NCBI GenBank assembly: GCA_903929035.1 | Contig: CAIYTF010000198.1 | Coordinates: forward strand, 1-48,042 | Direction: 5' to 3' | Length of the DNA: 48,042 bases | Source: an uncultured Ignavibacteriales bacterium | GTDB taxonomy: Bacteria; Bacteroidota; Ignavibacteria; Ignavibacteriales; Ignavibacteriaceae | In this document: piece after piece, positions 16,215 to 25,443 of the stretch | Position numbering within the stretch: the first letter of the stretch is position 1 | Layout: each line of letters starts with the position of its first letter | Position numbers and translations under genes: made by a program | Notes under the pieces: generated by a model | Seen by the model: only the letters and a program-made list of their open reading frames with translations | Database searches by the model: none | Told to the model about the DNA's origin: nothing

Positions 16215-17420
16215 TTATAATTTCTCCCTAAGTGATTTTACCATTGAGATATATGATTTTTTCGCCTTTGCGTAGTGTCCTCTCCTTATTTCTTGGACTA
16301 TGTTGCGTAAGTGATTATTCCATATATCCTCGTATAGTTTGTTGGAATCTTTACGTTTCTCTATCGCATCGACCATTTGCGGAGCAACGGAATAATACTC
16401 GCGAATCAATCTTTCACCTCCTCTTTCTTTCCTCAAAATATTATCTCTGTAAGTGCGCAACAATTGCAGTTCCTCGCACGTGTCGCTTTTCCCAAGAGTT
16501 AGCATCGTAGCCGAAGAAATAAAACATTTGCTTGCCACCCATCCGCCAAAAGCACCGACCGCACCCAATACCGCGGCACCGATGGGTCCTCCGATTAGTC
16601 CGCCAATGGCTGCTCCGATACCGGCTCCCGTGGTGACATATTGGGCAGTGGCTTTTTCTATGTGGCGCGCCGCGACGGTGGAAATGTTTTCCTTTTTCAC
16701 TTTCGCCGCAAAGGTTACCAGCTTTTCGGGCGGCAACGCGAAAATAATTTCTTCCACCAATTTTGGAAGGTTGTATTTCTCTGATGCCGAGACGCATATA
16801 ATACTTGAAGCCTGCGCGTTGAAATATTCGGCAACTATTGCCGTCTTTTCACGTAGATTTGCGGATTGCTTGCTCCCTGGCAATTTCTTCACTTCGTCCC
16901 ACTCACGAAATGGTTCGATTTTATCAGCCTGATTTATCACGAAGAAAAACGGTTTACCTTCCTTCAAGTGCGGTTTGACATTATCAAGATAAAATTTCTG
17001 ATCGACCGTAAACGCGCGATCGTCCGCTTTCAAAACCCACAAAACTAAATCCAGTTCCGGTAATAATTTTGAATAAAGTTCGGAGTACTCAGAGTCCCTT
17101 GTTGAATTTTCTCCCAGCCCGGGGACATCTAATAGAGTTATCCCTTTGGACTTCCCTATTTGCAATAATACTTCCTTCGGTTCTCTCGTGCAGGCAGCAA
17201 TATCGGAAACTTCGCATAACTGTTCGCCGAACAAGGCGTTTACCAGACTCGACTTGCCCACTCCGGTTTTACCGAACAATCCAACCTTAGGCTGATAAGT
17301 TGAGATTTTCTCAATCTGTTCGATTAATTTAGTCTGTTGAGAAGAAGTAAGTTCAATGCCTTCTTTTTTGAAAACTTCAAAAAGATCGGCCGAGATTTTG
17401 GTTTTTATTTTGTCTAACAT
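16215..17420 (-). CDS. YfjP/YeeP-like GTPase with glycine zipper and long C-terminal tail
   Basis: First gene of the GTPase operon and a clear paralogue of the last (shared VGLFGKTGxGKSSLxNALFGE, DVPG and NQAD motifs). After the G domain a glycine zipper (GAGIGAAIGGLIGGPIGA) is followed by about 100 mostly helical, charged residues not found in the shorter paralogue. The frame is open to an ATG at 17540, but the ATG at 17420 fits better: AAAGG lies just upstream, the protein then starts where its paralogue starts, and a sigma-54-like promoter falls inside the longer version. Confidence 0.85.
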   Translation of the reverse strand: MLDKIKTKISADLFEVFKKEGIELTSSQQTKLIEQIEKISTYQPKVGLFGKTGVGKSSLVNALFGEQLCEVSDIAACTREPKEVLLQIGKSKGITLLDVPGLGENSTRDSEYSELYSKLLPELDLVLWVLKADDRAFTVDQKFYLDNVKPHLKEGKPFFFVINQADKIEPFREWDEVKKLPGSKQSANLREKTAIVAEYFNAQASSIICVSASEKYNLPKLVEEIIFALPPEKLVTFAAKVKKENISTVAARHIEKATAQYVTTGAGIGAAIGGLIGGPIGAAVLGAVGAFGGWVASKCFISSATMLTLGKSDTCEELQLLRTYRDNILRKERGGERLIREYYSVAPQMVDAIEKRKDSNKLYEDIWNNHLRNIVQEIRRGHYAKAKKSYISMVKSLREKL

Positions 17421-18216
17421 AAGAGTACCTTTCAAAGATAATTTAACGAGTATTGTTTTTAGCAAAATATAATCCAATTGCGTGCCAATTCGTTTTTTGG
17501 TCAAAAACGCACTTTTATCCGATATAGTGGTTACTTTCATAACTAAATGAAGTTACCAAAATAACTTTCGTGTTCCCCTTGATTTTCGCGGTTGCGAAAT
17601 AATATGCTTCTGCAAGAACATCGAAGCGCGTCATATCTTCTCATTAATATATTTCTTGAGAATAAAATTATTATGAGTGGTGTATCATAGGGCTTATTCC
17701 AAAATAACTTGGTTATAGATATTCGGAAATTGGCGCAATAGTATATGGTCAATCAGGAATATGGAACAGGTTTTCTCGTAACAAGCTCATAGATTGAGGT
17801 GTGGAAATATTTTGAATTTTGTGGAAAAAGCGCATACGTCCAAAAGATATATACTGAAAATGGTAAAAATAATTATTTTTAGAGCAGGCTTGCTAATAGT
17901 TAAAGCCAATAAAATTATATAGTTACAGTAATATAGATGGTAAATATATAAACCATTTCGAGTATAATTTCAACGTAAAATTGCCGCATAAAATGTATGA
18001 GATATGCAGAAAAATGGGAAAAATACGCTGGGAATACTTGTCCAAATAAGACAATAATTCATATTGCAGTTAATTTGGGTCTCCTGAAAAAGTCAAAATA
18101 TCAATATAGAGCAATAAAAATGGGAATTGAATGAAATAATAGCTTTTATTAGTGCAAGGAAAATGGTATTTTGGGTTATAAAAGCGTACACTTAGTGAAA
18201 TTCGAAAAAAAAGAAA
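17421..18216. other. AT-rich gene-free region upstream of the GTPase operon
   Basis: No credible gene is seen in about 800 bases. Besides the sigma-54-like site, the word CCAAAATAACTT occurs twice (17556-17567 and 17699-17710), the first inside a small inverted repeat AAGTTA-N6-TAACTT. The rest, up to the transposase remnant, looks like decayed sequence with frequent stops in all frames. Confidence 0.5.
17461..17477 (-). promoter_or_regulatory. Candidate sigma-54 (-24/-12) promoter for the GTPase operon
   Basis: Read on the minus strand the site is TTGGATTATATTTTGCT: GG and GC are 12 bases apart and the -12 box TTGCT is perfect, although the bases after GG differ from consensus. A second TTGGCACG box lies immediately upstream. 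Transcription would start near 17450, 30 bases before the ATG at 17420. Confidence 0.45.
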
Positions 18217-18706
18217 ATGATAAGAATCCCTGACCCAAATCAAATAGCCTTTGAATCATTCAAGCCCCCTTTTGAAATCGAAATGGATCCAAATAATTGA
18301 TTGGTTCGATTGTCACACCTAATCCTATTGGAAACATTGACAAAGATCTATTCGAAGAGTATGAGCGACTTTGGCCGTACCTGAATAAACGGGCGGACAA
18401 TTATCGGAAGTGTAATTCTCAAAGTAATATTAGATCAGAGCGATGAAGAAACATTGGAGCAGATACGTGAAAATATGTATATGCAATATTTTTTGGGATA
18501 TACGGAATATAGAAACAAGTATCCATTTGACAGCTCACTGTTTGTATTGATACGCAACTGAATGAGTAAAGAGCTAATGGGCAAGATGAATATAGTGATT
18601 ATTCAACAGGGTATGAAAATAGAAGAGGAGAGAGGAAAGATACTGAAAAGATCGGATAAAGACCCACGTATCAAAGCGACACTTGAAACGGCAAACGGAA
18701 TACATA
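18217..18706 (+). pseudogene. Decayed N-terminal part of an IS1182/IS5-type transposase
   Basis: Translation in several frames gives the typical N-terminal region of this transposase group: an opening IPDPNQIAFESFKPPFE, then VRLSHLI, KIYSKSMSDFGRT, GRTIIGSVILKVIL, DQSDEETLEQIRENMYMQYF, and PFDSSLFVLIR. Stops and frameshifts interrupt it at about 18298, 18382 and 18559, and the catalytic DDE part is missing. The remnant ends about 30 bases before preA and marks the right edge of the accessory region. Confidence 0.8.
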
Positions 18707-18735
18707 ATTTCCTTAATTTATAATTTACAATTGAT

Positions 18736-20055
18736 ATGGATCTTTCAATAAATTGCGGCGGGATAAAATCGCCGAATCCTTTTTGGCTTGCATCAGGACC
18801 CCCTTCAAATTCTGCATATCAAAACTGCAAAGCATTTGAACAAGGCTGGGGCGGCACCGTTTGGAAAACTATAGGTTCACCGGTTATGAATGTTTGTAAC
18901 CGCCTGGGCGGTTTTAATTATAACGGGCAAAAACTGATGGGAATAAATAATATAGAACTCATAAGTGACCGGTCTATTGAAACAAACCTCAAGGAAATAG
19001 CGGAAACAAAAAGGCTGTGGCAAGATCGCGCGGTAGTTGTTTCGCTGATGGTTGAAGCAAGAAAAGAAGTTTGGCAAGATATAGTGAAACGCTCCATTGA
19101 TACCGGCGCGGATGGGCTTGAACTTAACTATGGTTGTCCCCACGGAATGAGCGAGCGCGGGATGGGCTCGGCAGTAGGTCAGGTTCCGGAATATTGCGAA
19201 ATGATTACTAACTGGGTAACAGAAGTTTCAACAATACCTGTATTAGTAAAACTCACACCAAATGTCAGTAATATTCAAACGCCTGCCCGTGCAGCCAAAG
19301 CTGCCGGTGCTGATGGTATCTCGCTCATTAATACTATCAACAGTATTATGGGTGTTAATCTCGATACGTTTGAATTATACCCAAGCGTAGGAGGCAAAAG
19401 CAGTCACGGCGGACTTGCAGGTCCTATCGTGAAACCTATTGCCCTGCATCTTCTTTCTCAGGTCGCGATAGACCCGAATGTAAATCTACCTATTTCCGGT
19501 ATTGGCGGAATAAGCAATTGGAAAGATGCTTTGGAATTTATATTGCTTGGAGCTGACAGCATACAGGTATGCACCGCGGTAATGCTCCACGGATTCAGGA
19601 TTGTTGAAGATATGATTGAAGGACTTTCCAATTGGATGGAAGAAAAAGGCTATACTTCTCTTGAGCAGGTGCGAGGAAAAGCACTTCCTAAATTAGATGA
19701 CTTTGGCAGCCTCAATCTATTGCACAAGACTGCTGCAAGAATCAATCAGGATAAATGTATTCAGTGCAATCTTTGCTATATTGCCTGTGAAGACGGCTCG
19801 CATCAATGTATTGATTTAAGAAAAACGTATGACAGAGAGCAGACAATTGTCCGCGAAGAAGACTGCGTAGGCTGTGGTCTATGCTCTATTGTTTGTCCTG
19901 TTGACGGGTGTATTTCAATGGTGCAATTGGATGACGGTTCTAAAGTACAAACGTGGAATGGACTGCTTCAGCAATTCAAATCACAAGGAAAGGAACTCAC
20001 TTGGGACAATCTCAGAGAGTTTCAGCAAAAAACGAGGGGTAATTGTAAATTGTAA
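18736..20055 (+). CDS. preA: Dihydropyrimidine dehydrogenase subunit PreA
   Basis: Catalytic subunit of the NAD-dependent enzyme that reduces uracil and thymine in the first step of reductive pyrimidine breakdown. The N-terminal part is a FMN-binding dihydroorotate-dehydrogenase-like barrel (NPFWLASGPPS, ELNYGCPHGMSERGMG, PVLVKLTPN, GIGGISNW). The C-terminal end carries two 4Fe-4S ferredoxin motifs, CIQCNLCYIAC and CVGCGLCSIVC. The length of 439 residues is slightly above E. coli PreA. The partner flavoprotein PreT is not in the window. The next pathway enzyme, dihydropyrimidinase, lies 2.8 kb downstream on the same strand. Confidence 0.93.
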   Translation: MDLSINCGGIKSPNPFWLASGPPSNSAYQNCKAFEQGWGGTVWKTIGSPVMNVCNRLGGFNYNGQKLMGINNIELISDRSIETNLKEIAETKRLWQDRAVVVSLMVEARKEVWQDIVKRSIDTGADGLELNYGCPHGMSERGMGSAVGQVPEYCEMITNWVTEVSTIPVLVKLTPNVSNIQTPARAAKAAGADGISLINTINSIMGVNLDTFELYPSVGGKSSHGGLAGPIVKPIALHLLSQVAIDPNVNLPISGIGGISNWKDALEFILLGADSIQVCTAVMLHGFRIVEDMIEGLSNWMEEKGYTSLEQVRGKALPKLDDFGSLNLLHKTAARINQDKCIQCNLCYIACEDGSHQCIDLRKTYDREQTIVREEDCVGCGLCSIVCPVDGCISMVQLDDGSKVQTWNGLLQQFKSQGKELTWDNLREFQQKTRGNCKL

Positions 20056-20137
20056 ATTAGTTGATACGTGATTCACATAATTTCATAGTTTTACCAGTTA
20101 ACCAGTGATTTTGATAGGGAATTGATAAAGTATTCAA

Positions 20138-20165
20138 AAGAGCCGTCCATTGAAGAACGGCTCTT
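20138..20165. terminator. Bidirectional intrinsic terminator between preA and the secreted propeller gene
   Basis: Stem AAGAGCCGT / ACGGCTCTT (9 bp) with a 10-base loop; AAATTTTT follows on the plus strand and TTGAAT on the minus strand. It lies between two convergent genes and could serve both, better for preA. Confidence 0.75.
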
Positions 20166-20176
20166 AAATTTTTACA

Positions 20177-22114
20177 TCATTTCATTAAAAGTAATTTCTT
20201 AACGGATCGGAACTTCGGGGTTTTTAATTCGTAAAAATACACTCCCGATGCCATATTACTTGCATTCCATTCAATATTGTGATAGCCGGCTTCTTTCTCG
20301 GCATTCAATAGAACGGCGACTTTCTTTCCAAGCTGATCGTAAACAGAGATAACAACTCCTGTTTTTTCAGGTAACGCGAAAACGATGGCTGTGCTTGGAT
20401 TAAACGGATTCGGGTAGTTTTGTGATAACACGTAACTTGATGGAATTGATACTATCTCAACTGCACCCGAGTATTTGAAGTCGCCGGTATTATCGACTTG
20501 TTTCAGCCGGTAAGACGCTTTGCCGGAAAAGCTTTTATCGGTGAACGAATATGATTTTGGAGAATTGCTGTTGCCCGCGCCGTGAACAAAACCAATCTTC
20601 TCATAGCCTTGAGCATTGAAATCTTTCTTTTCAATATCAAAGCCGGAGTTATTAACTTCAGTAGCGGTTTTCCATTTGAGAATGACTTTGTTGTTTTGGC
20701 TTTTACCGGTGAAAGAGGTTAGTTCGACAGGGAGCGGGGCATCGGACAATTTTGCTATGAATACATCGGAATAACCACTACTGCCACTATTAATCGTCAG
20801 TGTTGTCGAGCCAAAGACGATAGTTGGTGAAGAAAATAATCCCGTTGTGTAAACATTTCCTGCGGCATCCGCGGTTATTCCTCCCACCCCCTCGTCACCA
20901 CTTCCGCCGGCACTTTTTGCCCATAAGACATTTCCGCTTGGGTTGTATTTTACTATGAATGCATCTTGACCGCCATTATTCGTCAGTGTCGTCGTTCCAA
21001 AAGTGATGGTTGACGAAGAAAAATATCCCCCTGCGTAAGCGTTCCCCGCGATGTCCGCGGTTATTGTTGTAGCATAATCACTAACACTTCCGCCGGCACT
21101 TTTAGCCCACAAAACATCTCCGCTCGGGTTATATTTTACTACCAAAACATCGGAACCACCATTACACGTTAGTGTTGTTGCGCCAAAAGTGGCTGACGAA
21201 GTAAAGAGTCCGGTTACATAAACGTTCCCCGCGATGTCCGCGGTTATAGAATAATATCCAAATGCGCCTGCGCCTTTAGCCCACAAGACATTTCCGCTTG
21301 AGTCGTATTTTACTATGAATGAATTATAACCCCCACTATAATTCGGTAGTGTCGTAGAGCCGAAAGAGATGTCGGGATTATACCATCCAGCCATATAAGC
21401 ATTACCCGCGGCATCCGTGGTTATCGACTGAGTCTGTTCATCATTACTCCCGCCGGTGCCTTTAACCCACAAAACATTTCCGTTTGAGTCATATTTTACT
21501 ATGAATGAATCAAAATAACCGCCCGTATGCGTCAGTGTCGTAGAGCCGAAGGAGATGTGGTACGAAGTAAACCATCCCGCCACATAAACATTTCCGTAGG
21601 TATCCGCGGATATTGCTTGACCGGCATCATCAAAATCTCCGGGAGCACTTTTAGCCCACAAGACATTCCCGCTCGGGTCCAATTTTACTACGAACATATC
21701 GCCATAAGAACCGCCATTCGTCAGAGTCGTTGTGCCAAAGGCGATAGTGGCCGAATGAAAGGCTCCTGAAGCATAAACATTACCCGCGGCATCCGTTGTT
21801 ATTGAACACCCCCAATCCTGATCACTCCCGCCGAAACTTTTAGCCCACAAAACATTTCCGCTCGGGTCATATTTTACTATTAATACATCAGAAGCACCTT
21901 TATTTGTAAGCATCGTAGCACCAAAAGATATGGTGGCTGAGCGGAAATTACCTACCTCGTACACGTTACCCGCGGCATCCGTTGTAATTGAAATACAACG
22001 GTTATCAGAACTTACACCGGCACTTTTAGCCCATTCAAATATCTGTGCTTCAACTAATCGCGAAGAAATTAACAGAATGAACATTATTACAAAAATTGTT
22101 TTAATGATTTTCAT
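20177..22114 (-). CDS. Secreted beta-propeller (SBBP-repeat) protein with T9SS sorting domain
   Basis: A signal peptide (MKIIKTIFVIMFILLISS...) is followed by seven repeats of about 55-60 residues, each with a pattern like KYDPSGNVLWAKS, ITxDAAGNVYxxGxF and FGxTTLTxxGG. This suggests a seven-bladed propeller. The last 80 residues form a type IX secretion sorting domain (NYPNPFNPST, VYDQLGKKVA, ASGVYFYELKT, ending LLLMK), so the protein is exported across the outer membrane and anchored or released. Ligand and role are unknown. GGAG lies just before the ATG on the minus strand. Confidence 0.9.
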   Translation of the reverse strand: MKIIKTIFVIMFILLISSRLVEAQIFEWAKSAGVSSDNRCISITTDAAGNVYEVGNFRSATISFGATMLTNKGASDVLIVKYDPSGNVLWAKSFGGSDQDWGCSITTDAAGNVYASGAFHSATIAFGTTTLTNGGSYGDMFVVKLDPSGNVLWAKSAPGDFDDAGQAISADTYGNVYVAGWFTSYHISFGSTTLTHTGGYFDSFIVKYDSNGNVLWVKGTGGSNDEQTQSITTDAAGNAYMAGWYNPDISFGSTTLPNYSGGYNSFIVKYDSSGNVLWAKGAGAFGYYSITADIAGNVYVTGLFTSSATFGATTLTCNGGSDVLVVKYNPSGDVLWAKSAGGSVSDYATTITADIAGNAYAGGYFSSSTITFGTTTLTNNGGQDAFIVKYNPSGNVLWAKSAGGSGDEGVGGITADAAGNVYTTGLFSSPTIVFGSTTLTINSGSSGYSDVFIAKLSDAPLPVELTSFTGKSQNNKVILKWKTATEVNNSGFDIEKKDFNAQGYEKIGFVHGAGNSNSPKSYSFTDKSFSGKASYRLKQVDNTGDFKYSGAVEIVSIPSSYVLSQNYPNPFNPSTAIVFALPEKTGVVISVYDQLGKKVAVLLNAEKEAGYHNIEWNASNMASGVYFYELKTPKFRSVKKLLLMK

Positions 22115-22834
22115 TTTCGACTCCGGTTAAAATCGACAATGAATTTCTCATAACGAACAATACCGTCTTTATTTATTATCCGGCATTGTTGACTATCGCA
22201 AAACGCGAAAAATTTGTTATTTATAACCATCATATTGAACCTCTAAATAAATGTTAAAAAAAAAGGACGCAAACCTACTTTATGTCTTGTTGAGAGGTAC
22301 TGGCATACCTTGCACGAAGACAATAAAATAGGCCGCGTCCAGTTATAACTGAACGCGGTCCTACCCGCTTGTTCTCGTGCTTTTGAAAAGTGCCAGTTTT
22401 CTCTACAGAACAATGCGTAAAAGACCACGCAAAAATTTATGACAAATTAATTACTTCGTTAATTTTTCCAAGTTTTGATTTTTATTATTAACGTAATTTA
22501 AGAAAAGTATTTAGATTAACAAGCAATAATTATCCGGTTAGAGGAATTATTTTGGTTATTTTGGTTACTGCCTTCAAATCAGGCGCATTATTTTTTTGAG
22601 AGCAAAAAGAGAATACAAAAAGTATAACCACGATATAATAAAGAAATGTAATAATAGTTTTTCATAAGAGTTATGAAAGAATTTATTTTAGTCCAGCTAT
22701 TCTACAAAACTTCTATCAAAAATTATTCTTTCTTTTCTATTCTGCAAATCTTTCATCACTTTTTCAAACAAAATGTGTATTTTTGAAAGTGCCAGAGTAT
22801 TTACACATTTAACAGTTGATTATAGGAGTCAATA
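22115..22834. other. Intergenic region between divergent secreted-protein and dihydropyrimidinase genes
   Basis: Apart from the long palindromic structure at 22262-22430 this 720-base stretch shows only AT-rich sequence. A small hairpin (AAATTAA / TTAATTT) followed by T-rich bases is present near 22443-22466. The ribosome-binding site of the next gene (GGAG) is near 22823. No gene is supported. Confidence 0.5.
22262..22430. repeat. Long imperfect palindrome (MITE-like or large hairpin RNA)
   Basis: The centre, 22331-22360, is a 30-base near-perfect palindrome (GGCCGCGTCCAGTTATAACT and onward, one mismatched pair). Symmetric pieces continue outward: ACTGGCA...GCACGA on the left at 22299-22316 and its reverse complement on the right at 22374-22397, then GAGAGG and GAGA, and TTGT words, out to about 22262 and 22430. 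Read on the minus strand it ends in GCGTCC followed by a long T-run, so it could also be a structured RNA or terminator. Confidence 0.6.
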
Positions 22835-24223
22835 ATGTCACTTCTGATTAAAAACGGCAGAATAATAACCGCGGAACAAGATTATGCCGCGGACATCTAT
22901 ATTGAAAAAGACAAAATTAATTTGATTGGTCTCAATCTTTCAATGGAGGCAGATAAAGTAATTGATGCAAAAGGAAAATACGTGATTCCCGGCGGCATTG
23001 ATGTACATACTCATTTGGATATGCCGTTTGGCGGAACAAAATCCAGCGATGACTTCGAGACAGGCACCCGTGCCGCGGCATTCGGCGGCACAACAACGAT
23101 CATCGATTTTGCGGTTCAAGCCAAAGGAACAAGAATGGGCGATGCACTCGATACTTGGCGGAAAAAAGCAGAGGGTAAAGCTACAATTGATTACGGTTTC
23201 CATCTGATTATAACAGATTTGCCTGAAGCAGGCATCGTGGATATGAGTGAAATGGTTCGCGAGGGTGTAACAAGTTTCAAATTGTTTATGGCATACCCGA
23301 ATGTACTTATGGCGGACGATGACACAATTTTTCGCGCGATGAAATACGCGGGGAAAACCGGTTCACTTGTTTGTATCCACGCCGAAAATGGCAGGATTAT
23401 TGATTCAATTGTCAGGCAGTCTATTGCTGACGGAAAAACTGCACCAATTTATCACGCGCTCACCCGCCCTACAATTGCTGAAAGCGAAGCGGTCAATCGT
23501 TCAATCGCGCTTGCTCAAATAGCTGAAGTACCTGTATATATTGTTCACCTTTCTTCTAATGACGGGCTTGAAAAAGTTGCCGAGGCTCGGGACAAGGGTA
23601 TCCCTGTATTCGCGGAAACCTGTCCGCAGTATTTATTCTTATCTTTAGACGATATGGGTAAACCCGGATTTGAAGATGCAAAATTAGTATTTTCACCCCC
23701 GCTTCGCGAAAAATGGAACCAAGATAAACTTTGGGCAGGATTACAAAAGAACGATATACAGATTATTTCAACAGACCACTGCCCGTTCTTTTTCAACGGG
23801 CAAAAAGATATGGGTAAAGATGACTTCAGAAAAATTCCCAATGGCGGACCCTGCATTGAACACAGAATGCAGCTTATCTATGACGGAGGGGTAAATCAAA
23901 AACGAATTAACCTGAATCGATGGGTAGAACTTACTTCAACAAATCCGGCAAAAATGTTTGGTATGTTCCCAAAGAAAGGCACAATTGCCCCCGGCTCAGA
24001 TGCTGACATCGTAATATGGGACCCTGAAAAAGAATATACTATTTCAGTTCAGACTCACCATATACGCGTTGACTATTCAATGTTCGAAGGACACAAAGTC
24101 AAGGGGAATGCCGAAATTGTAATTTCGCGCGGTGATGTGATTGTAGAAAACAATGAATTTTGCGGCAAGCCCGGACGCGGAAACTTCCTTAAACGCGGTA
24201 TCGGTGTCGCGTATTTGTATTGA
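22835..24223 (+). CDS. hydA: Dihydropyrimidinase (D-hydantoinase)
   Basis: Cyclic amidohydrolase that opens dihydrouracil and dihydrothymine, the second step of reductive pyrimidine breakdown. Metal ligands are visible: H58 and H60 in DVHTHLDMP, the carboxylated lysine K149 in SFKLFMAYP, H182 in CIHAENG, H238 in YIVHLSS, and the aspartate of ISTDHCPF. The length of 462 residues is typical. A clear RBS (AGGAG) precedes the ATG. With preA nearby it supplies two of the three pathway steps; the beta-ureidopropionase is not in the window. A related hydantoinase or phenylhydantoinase specificity cannot be excluded. Confidence 0.93.
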   Translation: MSLLIKNGRIITAEQDYAADIYIEKDKINLIGLNLSMEADKVIDAKGKYVIPGGIDVHTHLDMPFGGTKSSDDFETGTRAAAFGGTTTIIDFAVQAKGTRMGDALDTWRKKAEGKATIDYGFHLIITDLPEAGIVDMSEMVREGVTSFKLFMAYPNVLMADDDTIFRAMKYAGKTGSLVCIHAENGRIIDSIVRQSIADGKTAPIYHALTRPTIAESEAVNRSIALAQIAEVPVYIVHLSSNDGLEKVAEARDKGIPVFAETCPQYLFLSLDDMGKPGFEDAKLVFSPPLREKWNQDKLWAGLQKNDIQIISTDHCPFFFNGQKDMGKDDFRKIPNGGPCIEHRMQLIYDGGVNQKRINLNRWVELTSTNPAKMFGMFPKKGTIAPGSDADIVIWDPEKEYTISVQTHHIRVDYSMFEGHKVKGNAEIVISRGDVIVENNEFCGKPGRGNFLKRGIGVAYLY

Positions 24224-24352
24224 TATTTTTAATATACATTAAATTATATTATTATCGTGTCAAACGATAGGGGTACGATTCAGGGTCACCAATAAATGAT
24301 TTTGTACACTTTGTGTTTTCTCCTCGTTTATTTCGGGGTTAAGTTCCTTATT

Positions 24353-24895
24353 CTATTTCAGGAGGGAATTAATTTTGTTTACGAAAACTTCTTTTTCGAC
24401 TAACCCTACGTGAAAATCAGCGATAATGCCTTTTTTATCAATCACGATTGATGTTGGTATTGCTTCAATTCCTCCATAACTTTTTACGGTTCCCGTATCC
24501 GCGTACACAACAGGATAATTGATTCCTTGTTTTTGCATAAATCCGGGCACATCAAGTTTTGTGTCACTGTCCACAGATAAGCCAATAACAACAACATCGC
24601 TGCCAAACTCTTTTTGAATGGCAATCAAGTCAGGTATACCTTTTCTGCAAGGGGGACACCAAGTTGCCCAGAAGTCCAAGATAACAATCTTATTCTTGTA
24701 ATCAGAAAGTTTGATTTTCTTTCCGGTAGTTGAATTCAAAGTGAAATCAGGGGCTTTTGTCCCAACTTTTGTTCCACTGAGCATCTCGCTTGACGATTCA
24801 TCGGCAGGCCGCGAGTCTTCTTTCTTCTGTTCAGAAGCACATCCAAAAAATGAAAAATGTGCCGCTAAAACTGCTATAATCAAAATTCTTTTCAT
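24353..24895 (-). CDS. TlpA-like thioredoxin-fold lipoprotein
   Basis: Membrane-anchored thiol-disulphide oxidoreductase of the AhpC/TSA-TlpA-ResA group, acting in the periplasm, for example in cytochrome c maturation or disulphide control. A lipoprotein signal (MKRILIIAVLAAHFSFFGC, C19) is followed by the redox motif WCPPC (C80, C83) in FWATWCPPCRKG and the cis-proline region AIPTSIVID. The ATG at 24895 is chosen over one four codons upstream because GAAGGA lies just before it. Nothing in the flanking genes fixes the partner. Confidence 0.88.
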   Translation of the reverse strand: MKRILIIAVLAAHFSFFGCASEQKKEDSRPADESSSEMLSGTKVGTKAPDFTLNSTTGKKIKLSDYKNKIVILDFWATWCPPCRKGIPDLIAIQKEFGSDVVVIGLSVDSDTKLDVPGFMQKQGINYPVVYADTGTVKSYGGIEAIPTSIVIDKKGIIADFHVGLVEKEVFVNKINSLLK

Positions 24896-24963
24896 AAAAT
24901 CCTTCATTATGTAAAATTTATAGTTGTAATATATTAAGTCTTTAACTGAAAAACTAAGAGGAA

Positions 24964-25212
24964 TTATTCCGGTTTGTTCACTAATGAATCATTACCCGAT
25001 AATTTATAGGCAGGAGGATATGGTCCGCTCTCCGGCTCTTTTCGTGTATTATTCACTATAAAAAATATTATTGCTATTATTATGAAGATAATAGTATTGA
25101 CAACGCTCTTGTAGCGCGGGTCGGAATACCAATGAAGAGGAACTTTCGGAGTATTCTTTCCTGATGCCTCATTTTTCGAACCTGTTTTTGTTGTATTATT
25201 TGTCTTTGCCAT
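24964..25212 (-). CDS. Small single-pass membrane protein, unknown function
   Basis: An 82-residue protein: a polar, Lys/Asn/Thr-rich N-terminal stretch, one hydrophobic segment (SVVNTIIFIIIAIIFFIVN, about 53-71 of the frame beginning at the upstream TTG) and a polar tail with KEPESGPYPPAYKL. The ATG at 25212 is preferred to the TTG at 25260, although the ribosome-binding site is weak in both cases. Not recognised as a family; small membrane proteins of this type are common near envelope genes. Confidence 0.6.
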   Translation of the reverse strand: MAKTNNTTKTGSKNEASGKNTPKVPLHWYSDPRYKSVVNTIIFIIIAIIFFIVNNTRKEPESGPYPPAYKLSGNDSLVNKPE

Positions 25213-25443
25213 ACCTAATGAAAACTCACCAAGATTAATAATGATCCTACTTTTAATCAAAATAGATAATTATTTAAAAATGTTAGATTAAATTTAGCAA
25301 AAAAAAGTAAATATGCACTCACTTTATGAAATTTTTACATTAGATTATGCCAAAATCTTCTCTTTTAATTGAATTTAAAATAGAATTATCCTAAATTGCG
25401 TTATTGATTACATTCCGTTATGCAATTTATTATGAGGAATAAA

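Noticed and set aside
17421-17540. 40-codon N-terminal extension of the first GTPase
   Set aside because: The paralogue starts at the equivalent of the ATG at 17420, which has a good ribosome-binding site, and the extension holds a promoter-like sequence.
22262-22430. Cyclic di-GMP or similar riboswitch, suggested by GGACGCAAACC
   Set aside because: The rest of the conserved core is missing and the structure is a simple long palindrome. A 61-codon minus-strand frame in it is likewise not gene-like.
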